DNA from: Macrosoma leucophasiata
Lineage: Eukaryota; Arthropoda; Insecta; Lepidoptera; Hedylidae
NCBI GenBank assembly: GCA_036365455.1
Contig: JAWQUS010000020.1
Span: forward strand, 2,639,001-2,703,000
Direction: 5' to 3'
Length of the DNA stretch: 64,000 bases
Below, one piece after another: positions 55,985 to 64,000 of the stretch. Below the pieces are notes generated by a model, which did no database searches, had not been told where the DNA came from, and saw only the letters and a program-made list of their open reading frames with translations. The position numbers and the translations under genes were made by a program. Each line of letters opens with the position of its first letter. Positions within the stretch are counted from its first letter, which is position 1.

Positions 55985-57550
55985 AAACTCAATCTATCTA
56001 TCTATCTATATATATATATAAATCAATTGCTGTTCGTTAGTCTCGCTAAAACTCGAAAACGGCCATACCGATTTGGCTAATTTTTATTTTGAATGATTTT
56101 TGGAAGTCCAGGGAAGGTTTAAAAGGTAAAGATATAAGGCATTGCTAAGGCCTTTGACCGGGTCTGGCACTGGGCACTCCTCGCAAAACTTCCTTCCTAC
56201 GGTCTTCCCGAGAGGCTATGCAACTGGACAGACAGCTTTCTGTCTGAGCGTTATATACAAGTCTTAGTTGACGGTCAGCGCTCAGACAGACTTCCTATCA
56301 ACGCTGGTGTGCCGCAAGGCTCTGTGCTATCTCCCACGCTTTTTCTTCTTCACATCAATGAAATATTGGAGCAAAACTACTGTTTTTTAATTTTCATTGC
56401 TATGCTGATGATAGTACGGGAGATGCACACTACACTAGCCGTGCAAATTCCTCTCGGACACTTATCGAGGAAAGCAGGACTAGACTTGTGTCTGAAATCG
56501 AGCACTCTCTGGAGCGGGTCTCGGATTGGGGTCGACTTAATTTAGTACAGTTTAACCCCCTGAAAGACACAAGTCTGCGCGTTCACCGCTAAAAAAACCC
56601 CATTCATTGTAGCACCACAGTTCCAGGGCATTCCGCTCGCCGTTGATAAGAGTATCGGTATCCTGGGCGTTGACATATCGAACGAAGTGCAATTCGGTAG
56701 TCACATTGAGTGTAAGTAAGACCAAGTTGGCATCCAAAAAGATGGGGGTGCTTAACAAAGCGAGGCAGTATTTCACATCGGGGCAGCTATTACAGCTTTA
56801 TAAGGCTCAAGTGCGGCCCCATCTGGAATACTGCTCTCATTTGTGGGCGGGAGCCCCCAAATACCAGCTTGGTCCACTTGACTCCCTACAAAAACGCGCC
56901 GTTCGTATTGTTAACGATCCAGGACTTACTGACAGGCTCGAACATCTGAGCCTGCGCAGAGACATTGGGAGTTTGTGCGTGTTGTACCGTCTCTACAATG
57001 GTGAGTGCTCTGCTGAACTGTTTGACATGGTGCCACCGTCTCTTTTCCTACACCGTACTACCCGCCGAAGAGAGAAGTTCCACCCACACCGACTGGACAC
57101 TTGACAGTGCTCAACGGTGCGGTTTTCACGTTCATTCTGTAAATTGTGGAACAAACTTCCCTCTGAGGTGTTCCCTAGGTGCTACAATATGGGGTTCTTC
57201 AAAAATGGCGTCAAAAGAGTCCTTCAGGGCTGGCAGCGCGTTGGCAACTCCCCTGGTGTTGCAAATGTTCATAGGCGACGGTGACCACTTTCCATCAGGT
57301 GGCCCGTTTGCTTGTCTGTCAACCTACAGACATAAAAAAAAATATGAAGAAATTGTAGGCAAAATAGTTTTTTTTTAATTCTATTTTTTTAAAGGGGTTT
57401 TGTCCCACGACATGTCAACCTCATCGTACCCAATACAAAATAGTTGAAACCACAATTTCATTTTTCCATACAAATAGTCCATATCTATCAAACCTTTGAC
57501 ACATTGTTTCATTCAGAGGCAATACGAAGTTTGCCGGGTCAGTATAGTCT
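55985..57550 (-). repeat. Family L repeat split by a LINE
   Basis: The left half, 55985-56135 (cgaaaacggccataccgatt .. ttttggaagtccagggaagg), and the right half, 57395-57550 (aatagtccatatctatcaaa .. gaagtttgccgggtcagtat), match 23543-23805 in reverse. The LINE at 56137-57340 lies between them. Confidence 0.75.
56137..57340 (+). mobile_element. Jockey/CR1-like LINE, 5'-truncated, decayed RT
   Basis: Reverse-transcriptase words: AFDRVWHWALLAKL, 'LSERYIQVLVDGQRSDRLPI', 'NAGVPQGSVLSPTLFLLHIN' (RT motif with QGSVLSP). The FADD-type catalytic box is disrupted (FIAMLMI..). The C-terminal part has RQYFTSGQLLQLYKAQVRPH LEYCSHLWAG, LDSLQKRAVRIVNDPGL and RRDIGSLCVLYRLYNGECSA. Several frameshifts. It ends 'SGGPFACLST' and an A run at 57333-57341. 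Confidence 0.9.
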
Positions 57551-57558
57551 CCTATATA

Positions 57559-57812
57559 TTTTTACTGGTGGTAGAGCTCCAGTGACGGAGCTCGCGGGCG
57601 TAGGCGCCACCGCATTACCTAATATACTTGCCGTTAAATGGTAGTGTTCAACACTATCGTGTTCCGGTCAGGTGGTAATGTATATCCCGTAATAACTACC
57701 ACAGAGAAAACAACTAAGGTCTCAGGGGTGGCAACACATGTATGTGCATTTTGACCTCTGGTCTTTGTGTAGGTGTCTATAGGCTGCTATCACATAACAT
57801 CAATGTGCATTT
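57559..57812 (+). mobile_element. Family A element, tail truncated
   Basis: tttttactggtggtagagct to ctataggctgctatcacata; no A run. Confidence 0.85.
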
Positions 57813-58189
57813 CTCAGTAATGTGGGCTTTGGAATTCAGCCAGTGAATGACAAATAACGTTTTATATTCTTTTCGTTTAGACTTATCTTGTCCGTACGCA
57901 AAAGAGAGAATGGAACATTCTGTTGATACATCTTTTAATTCGTTGCTATTTTTAGACGATTATATATTTTATTTTTAAGAAAATAAGCAAGACTATGCTT
58001 ATATTCTTTAAATCTAAACTAATATTTATATATACGCAATTACGCAAATCTAAACTAATTATTATATGTTTATATATACGCAATGCGTATCTGAATATAT
58101 TTATAATTATTTATTAAGGTATTTATTGTTTAATTTACATTGTTCTCTAAATTTTTGTTCTTGTATAAATTGCACCCTTTACAATCCTG

Positions 58190-58290
58190 TCCCACATCCC
58201 AAAGGTTGACTGTTAGAGAATGCCTAGTGGCATTAAGTCCGCCTAATGTACTCGGTGCATTGAAGAATAAATAAATAAATAAATAAATAA
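58190..58290 (+). mobile_element. LINE 3' tail with (AAAT)n
   Basis: ggttgactgttagagaatgc, ggcattaagtccgcctaatg, then six ATAA units. Confidence 0.7.
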
Positions 58291-58377
58291 TATTATAAAG
58301 AGGTAATATTTTTTTGTTTGTTTGTTTGTTTGTTTTGAATAGGCTCAATAACTACTGGACAGATTTTAAAAATTCTT

Positions 58378-58730
58378 TCGAAAGCTATATTATCCACGGG
58401 TAACATAGACTATATTTTATTTTGGGAATAATAGGGTTCCGTACGATATATGGGTTTTTCAGACACAATGTGTAAAAAATCATCCAGTTAAATTACTTAT
58501 TTTGCGTACGCTGCTTAAACTATAAAAGATATCGAGGAATATCTTCACTATTCGAAAGCTACATTATCCACGGGTAACATAGGCTATATTTTATTTTGGA
58601 ATAATAGGGTTCCGTAAGGTATTTGGGTTTTTCAGACACAAGGTGTAAAAAAACAATTAGAAAAGTTACTCATTTTGCGTACGCTGCCTAAACTATAGAA
58701 GATATCGAGGAAGGCTTTAGGCTATATCTA
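58378..58730. repeat. Tandem duplication of about 176 bp
   Basis: Units starting cgaaagctatattatccacg (58378) and cgaaagctacattatccacg (58554) both run through taatagggttccgta, gggtttttcagacaca, ttttgcgtacgctgc and agatatcgagga. Flanked by family M ends (gtttgtttgtttg; cccgcgcgaagcaggggcgg). Confidence 0.85.
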
Positions 58731-58989
58731 TAATCATCACGCTAAGACAAATAGGAGAGGGTAGGTAAAATTGCACCCGCGCGAAGCAGGGGCGGGCCGC
58801 TAGTATAATATAAATTGAAATGAAGTTTGTAGTCCCATTAAAACTGAGATCGACTTCACTGATTTGACTAATTTAAGTTTTCAAATATTCGTTCTACGAA
58901 AAGTGCCAAAGTAAGAGCATGTAGATTTTTTTCCAACCCGGAAAAACTTGAATGGGATGAACGTAGCGATCTTCATTAAAGCCAGGTGT

Positions 58990-59090
58990 AGTACTGATAC
59001 CACATACTACCTAACAATATTTTTTTTAATGATGGTGGCAAACAACCATGCAATTTACACGGATGGTAAGTGAATACTGCATCCTATAGA
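58990..59090 (-). repeat. Family A 3'-end fragment
   Basis: aatgatggtggcaaacaacc atgcaatttacac .. catcctatagacatc; followed at once by another A copy. Confidence 0.7.
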
Positions 59091-59095
59091 CATCT

Positions 59096-59373
59096 TTTTC
59101 TTAATGTAATTGAAGTGGTAAACTAGCATGTCGTTTACATTGATGTGAAGTGATGACTGCAGCCTATAGACACACAAAGACGAAGGTCAAAATGCAGATG
59201 CGTTACCATTCCTGAGGCCTAAGGTGTTATGCCTCTGTGCTGGAAATTACAGGGCCGTACATTACCACTTGACCGGAACACGATAGTGCTGATCACTACT
59301 ATTTAGCGGCAAGTTAGGTGACGCGGTGGTGCCTACGCCCGCGAGCTTCGTCACTGGAGCTCTACCACCAGTA
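59096..59373 (-). mobile_element. Family A element, near full length
   Basis: ttaatgtaattgaagtggta to gtcactggagctctaccacc agtaaa. Short A-like scraps follow at about 59380-59430 and 59745-59810. Confidence 0.88.
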
Positions 59374-59814
59374 AAAAATCTGCATACAACTTGAGGTAAA
59401 AATGCAGATACACTGCTAACCCTGAGGCCTAAGTCGTTTTAACAGTTTGATAACGAATAATTACGGGTCCATAATGATGGAATCGATCAATAAACTTTTT
59501 TTAACGCTTCTACGAGTCTAATATCTTTAGGGGTATCTTAATTGATAATGTACGGTACCAGCTTGATGACGTCACTAACGGCTGATTACTTTCTGATAAC
59601 GCTCTACTTTATTGCTTTATACTACCATACTTTTTTAGTTAGTTCGACTTGACGATGTGCATTGATAGATATTTTTTGAGATTTCTCGTCGTGATTACAA
59701 AATTAATCGTGGGATATGAGAAATCAAAATGTATTAAAACATCTTTTTTACGTAAGAAAGGTGGCAAACTAGCACGCAGTTCACATTGATGACTGCAACC
59801 TATCTATACATCTA

Positions 59815-60580
59815 TACAAATAAATAAAATTGGAGTGTCTGTTTGTAAATTAAAAATAACCGCTTTTTACTAAATGCAAATGTATGTATACACGGTACAT
59901 ACCTTTAACAAAACAACATTTTTTATGATTTTTGTCTGTCTGTCTGTCTGTTTGCTCCGGATTATCTTGGGAACGGCTGGACCGATTTTGACGGGACTTT
60001 CACTGACAGTATACTAGCTAAGCTAGCTACTTGTTTGAAATCTCGTTACTTCGAGTGCTAGCAGTATCAAATTTTGCATAGGCATTCTTTTAAGCACGTA
60101 GGTGCTTCCTAAGATCAAGCTAAATACGTGCCTTAAGGGCGTGTTTTTGGAATCGAAAGTATAGATTACAGCAGGGTCGGTTGAATCCTTGAAGCCGCAA
60201 TGGACGCGATCGGGTCAGAAAACAATAAGAAATCAATTGTCATATTTTTCTCGTGGCATGAAGGATTTAAGGTAAAAATAACCGCTGTCGCAACCCTATA
60301 GATTAGTACTGTATAATAGTAATAATGTAGCAGCGGCTTCGCACGGCATGCAGCCGTGCGAAGCCGGGGCGGGTCGCTAGTCAATAGATATATATAACTA
60401 GCTGTTGCCCGCGGCTTCGCCCGTGTAAATTTCGTTTAAAAATTAGCCTATGTTCTTTCTCATAGTCAACTCTATATCTGTACCAAATTTCATTAAAATC
60501 GGTTCAGTCGTTTGGACGTGAAAAGGTAACAGACAAACAGACAGAGTTACATTCGCATTTATAATATTAAGTAGGGATAA
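59815..60580. repeat. Cluster of dispersed repeat ends
   Basis: (CTGT)n tracts at 59935 and 60698, gcgaagccggggcgggtcgc tagt at about 60358, and actagctgttgcccgcggct tcgcccgtg at about 60398. These are several abutting ends of families L and M. The open frames in the region are artefacts. Confidence 0.55.
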
Positions 60581-60985
60581 GACAGTAAAAATCGAGTGTC
60601 TGTACATACATTACTTGTAAATATATTTATTTAAAACTGATAGGCGGTGATTAAAGAAAAGTAACAGAAACCAAAAAAACTATTTCTTAGATTTTTGTCT
60701 GTCTGTCTGTCTGGTAAGTTATAACTTCGAAACTACTCAACGTTTTTCACAGCTGGCTTTGTTTCGTCAGAATCGGTTTAGGGAAAAAGAAGTAATGGTC
60801 AATTGAAAATTTACTTCGAGCACTTCTTCAAGACTTTAAACAGAGTTGAATGCGGTTTACGTAAACGTATTTATTTTAGAATACATGTGCCCGCGACTTT
60901 ATCCGCGTAGAATTTCATATTATTATCAATGCGGACGCAGTCGTGGACACAGCTAGTATTATATGTATAAAGCACTTATATATAT

Positions 60986-61538
60986 TAGGTTAGGATCCCA
61001 CTGCAGAATCATTTGGTTCATCCAGATATGCTGCAAACCTATGCATATTTATAATCTAGAGAATATCCTATATCCACTGGGATGTTAATCAAAATTTTGC
61101 CGCAAGTATTTTTTATTATTTTTTTTTATCTTTAACAGCCAGTAACTCTTATTTTCGGCCGATTTAATTTCGCTCCCGTATATCATAATTTCGCTCCCGT
61201 ATATCATAATAATAAGAAAAAAAAGAGCTTTAATTTGATAACTAAATAATACGAGTACATGTACCTACCTACGTTATGGACGTAAAAAGTTATCGGGGCG
61301 GAACAAAAATAGGTAGGGGCGGCCAAGGGCGCACCGGCAGCAGTGATTTTTCAGTCTTTATACATATTTTCGTGAAGTAGACGATATCTTTTTGAAAAAA
61401 CAAGTAAAAAAAATTACAAAAAAATACTTTGATATCCAACCTAGTGGATATATATTCTCTAGATTATAAATATGCATAAAAATGGATTTGCAGCATATCT
61501 GAATGAACGAAATGATTCTGCAGTGGGATCTTAACCTA
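60986..61538. mobile_element. 553-bp element with TIRs of about 100 bp
   Basis: Left taggttaggatcccactgca gaatcattt .. tgcatatttataatctagag; right end, reversed, taggttaagatcccactgca gaatcattt .. with the same tgcatatttataatctagag. The interior is noncoding and holds a 21-bp direct repeat 'atttcgctcccgtatatcat' at about 61167 and 61188. Possible TATA-type target duplication; superfamily open. Confidence 0.85.
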
Positions 61539-61771
61539 TATAGTACAGATACGTAAAATATGCATTATTCGGTGACATCACAGGACCAACAATGAGGCTG
61601 ATTGTCGACGCGGAGATAAAGCGCCACTTAATGCTTATTCATTAAATTTGACTTGAGGCTCCGATAAGGACTTGTTGACATTCTTTGTTTGTAATTAGAA
61701 CATCGAAACTAACCTGTTTCTTGATGTTTGGAGCCGGTACAGATTACGTGACATCAATGTGAAGTCTTCGT

Positions 61772-62216
61772 GTTTTGGCGAAAAGACGCGGGCCCACCGC
61801 GACGCATGCTGTGCACGGACACGCGGCGCATTTTAGCTGCATGTATTATTTTTGTTTGACAACGTGGGTCAATGTTCCCACTGGAGTACATTGAGATCCA
61901 CGAATAATGTATAGCGTGGCGTGAACGGCGCACGGAGGCTACGCACGTCCGACTGCAATCCAAGGATAGATAAGCGAGCTGTACATAGTCGTGGGCCATA
62001 TTCGTGTACTCCCGGTGGAAACGTAGACCCACGTTGATAGCGTTGAGCTATGTAACCGCCTATTCGAGCTAGGCACGCATGTATCAATGACATCAATTCA
62101 TATGTAGCCACTTCGTGGGTTGCAGTGGACACTACCACATGCAATTTCATATGAAGCGAAGCTTAATACCTACACGTGCGCAGCCTCTCCATGCACCGCG
62201 GTGGGCCCGCGCCTTC
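61772..62216. mobile_element. Imperfect fold-back element, about 440 bp
   Basis: Outer arms: gacgcgggcccaccgcgacg (about 61785) against, reversed, ggcgcgggcccaccgcggtg (to about 62215). Inner arms: caacgtgggtcaatgttccc (61860) against, reversed, caacgtgggtctacgtttcc (to about 62038). The two 92-93-codon minus-strand open frames are shadows of this symmetry. Confidence 0.65.
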
Positions 62217-62302
62217 ATGCCTGTATTTTCCGAAAGGTATAGTAGGGCAGGTAGGCAGAGATAAATACATGCCTCCAAGCATATTATTATATGCAAACAC
62301 CC

Positions 62303-62523
62303 TTTTTACTGGTGGTAGAGTTCCAGTGTAGCTCGAGGACGTAGGCACCACCGCATTACTTTATCTGCCGCCAAATGGTAGTGTTCAGCACTATCGTATT
62401 CCAGTTAGATGATAATGTACGGCCCCGTAATAATTATCACAGAAACATAACAATTAAGTTCTCAGGGGTGGCTTCGATTCTGTATTTTGACCTCTGGTCT
62501 TTGTATGAGTGTCTATAGGCGAC
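62303..62523 (+). mobile_element. Family A element, tail truncated
   Basis: tttttactggtggtagagtt to gtatgagtgtctatagg. Confidence 0.82.
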
Positions 62524-62665
62524 CATTTTGATTATTTGTATACCAGACTATCAGTACTTTAAGTAGGCAGTGTGCGGTTAGATAACGCTCTACGAAGTCG
62601 AAACTAGCCGTTTGTCTCTTTCGTAGCCTCGACGTGCAACATTTCTTGCTGGGTACTGTAACTAC

Positions 62666-63112
62666 CTCCGTAGTCTAGTGGTAGCAGCTCGCTACTGTTA
62701 CGCTGGGTTCGATTCCCGGATCTGGTTCCATTGGGATTGATATATTTTTTGGAAGTTTTCCAGTACCTGGTTTACGTGGTGGTAGAGCTCCAGTGACGGA
62801 GCTCGCGGGCGTAGGCACCACCGCGTTACCTAATATACTTGTCGCTAAATGGAAGTGTTCAGCACTATCGTGTTCCGGTCAGGTGGTAATGTACGGACCT
62901 TTAATTTCCGGCACAGGCATAACACCTTAGGCCTCTGGAGTGGTAACGCATCTGAATTTTGACCTTGGTCTTTGCGTAAGTGCCTATAGGCTGCAGTCAT
63001 CACTTAACATCAATGTGAACTGCATTCTTGTTTGCCACTTCCATACATAAAAAAAACCTCGGAGTTTGGTAATGAGCCCGGCGATGGTAAAGGCTGGTCG
63101 CCTTATTACATG
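62666..63112 (+). mobile_element. SINE-B copy split by a family A element
   Basis: Head and body at 62666-62770 (tccgtagtctagtggtagca, gggttcgattcccgga, ttccagtacctgg); body resumes at 63057 (cctcggagtttggtaatgag). 'acct' is repeated at the junctions. Confidence 0.85.
62771..63056 (+). mobile_element. Family A element, full length, nested in SINE-B
   Basis: gtggtggtagagctccagtg to gccacttccatacataaaaa aa. A clean insertion that defines both ends of family A: head at (ttt)ac.tggtggtag, 3' end at the A run. Confidence 0.92.
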
Positions 63113-63117
63113 AAACA

Positions 63118-63350
63118 ATATGTAGGAGTACCATTTATTTTTCGCAATAATACCTACATGCGAGTGAACTTTAGAAATTAAAGAAAAAACGGAAAGAAAA
63201 ATTTGACTTTGATAATTTTGACGCATCGGTGTGGGACTTCGGTAGCTTAGTGGTTAACCGGCTGAACTGGTTATCCTGAGGCCTCAGGTTCGATTCCTGC
63301 CCGAAGTCAAATTTTTCTTTGCGTTTTTCTTGAATTTTCTTTAATTTCTA
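63118..63350 (+). mobile_element. SINE-C: head with two body pieces in opposite orientation
   Basis: tRNA-like head 63238-63310: acttcggtagcttagtggtt, ggctgaactggttatcctga, ggttcgattcctgcccgaag. Body caaatttttctttgcg after it (63308-63350) and the inverted body before it (63175-63220, gaaattaaagaaaaaacgga). Confidence 0.7.
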
Positions 63351-63354
63351 ATAT

Positions 63355-63745
63355 GTACACTCACCGATCGCGTTCGTAATTAAGATGTAAGAAAGAGACT
63401 TTGTGTGAATGATAGTATCGGTGTAAAAATGAAAAAGGCATGCTCCGATGGTTCGGGCATATAGAACGAATGTCGAATGAGCGAATGACTAAACAGATAT
63501 ACAATGCGAATGTGGATGGTTGCAGAGGCCCAGGAAGACCAAGGCTGACCTACCATGACCAAATAGGTCGAGTTCTGTCTGATGGTGGGGTCAAAAGTCT
63601 TAGGAATCGGCGTGCATGTATGAAGAGAATGATGAAGGTAGACGAGGCACGAGAGGTTTGTCAGAACCGGGATGTCTGGCGCTCTACACTCTCTGCCTAC
63701 CCCGTTAGGGACCTGGCGTGAAGATACATACATACATACATTCTA
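63355..63745 (+). mobile_element. RTE-like LINE C-terminal fragment, nearly open
   Basis: ORF 63440-63721 encodes MLRWFGHIERMSNERMTKQI, NVDGCRGPGRPRLTYHDQIG, RRACMKRMMKVDEAREVCQN, ending [10 protein letters not shown], then the tail gaagatacatacatacatac. 5'-truncated; a frameshift lies before 63440. The best copy of this family here. Confidence 0.88.
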
Positions 63746-63789
63746 ATATGTAAGAGATTCGCCTCTTACATATTGTTATATGTCTCTTA

Positions 63790-63905
63790 CGTATCGTTAC
63801 GTGGGTATTTGCATAATATGCAAATATATGCTTGAAGGCATGCATTTATCTCTACCTGCCTGCCCTATTATGCTTTCGGAGAATACAGACATAAAGTTAA
63901 ATTAG
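63790..63905 (+). repeat. SINE-B 3' part, diverged
   Basis: tacgtgggtatttgcataat then ttgaaggcatgcatttatct and ggagaatacagacataaagt. Confidence 0.6.
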
Positions 63906-64000
63906 GTAATAGGTTTTTACGCCATGAAAGTGCAAAAAACACTTCTTGCCACATTATTTGATGGACCAATATGTAACAGGTGAATTGTGGGGTTTTTAAT

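Larger units (their letters stand above)
39494..64000 (+). other. Repeat-rich region, probably Brms1 intron 3
   Basis: After exon 3 I find no further cellular exon. Essentially all recognisable content is mobile or repetitive and is listed separately. Stretches in which I recognise nothing: 42300-42830, 45180-45770, 50110-50730, 51570-52235, 52890-53520, 57815-58185 and 61540-61770. Intron status is inferred from the open exon 3 donor. Confidence 0.6.

Noticed and set aside
61754..62150. Two overlapping 92-93-codon minus-strand open frames
   Set aside because: They follow the symmetry of a fold-back element and have no coding signature.

Overview
This is a piece of an insect nuclear genome, almost certainly lepidopteran. 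AT-rich introns surround short GC-richer exons with GT-AG boundaries. The dispersed repeats (tRNA-headed SINEs, LINE tails ending in short ACAT or AAAT repeats, TIR elements, a mariner) are of kinds that crowd moth and butterfly introns. The order is inferred from repeat style and protein similarity; no database search was possible.

Two genes are present, both on the + strand. The first is the Stardust/PALS1 (MPP5-type) polarity MAGUK. Thirteen exons between 4570 and 28740 join without a frame break into 692 codons in the family order: L27N, L27C, PDZ, SH3, HOOK, guanylate-kinase-like. The first ATG-containing exon lies 12 kb upstream of the rest. The second gene is a BRMS1/BRMS1-like subunit of the Sin3-HDAC complex. 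Three coding exons are seen (34288-34489, 36377-36527, 39400-39493), covering the acidic N-terminus and the first part of the coiled coil. The C-terminal exons were not found before base 64000 and probably lie beyond the window.

Layout: 1-4569 is noncoding sequence upstream. 4570-28740 is Stardust, with SINEs, TIR elements and a fold-back TATCGATA element in its introns. 28741-29088 is an in-frame open extension after the Stardust stop, followed by an AT-rich 3' region to about 31.4 kb. 31.7-34.2 kb is intergenic with repeats, ending in a 264-bp tandem duplication just upstream of the BRMS1-like start. From 39.5 kb to the end there is essentially only repeat DNA, presumably a giant BRMS1-like intron: a mariner, LINE fragments, MITEs of piggyBac and hAT type, and more than 15 copies of one oligo(A)-ended family (called family A below).

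The most interesting signals are these: (1) 115 sense codons in frame after the Stardust TAG, including a hydrophobic segment, a candidate stop-codon readthrough tail; (2) a decayed array of about four copies of the PDZ-SH3 exon in the intron that follows it; (3) duplication of the BRMS1-like upstream region; (4) several perfect short-loop palindromes, one of which interrupts a LINE reading frame and so looks like a template-switch mutation; (5) two fold-back clusters of the DREF-type motif TATCGATA.
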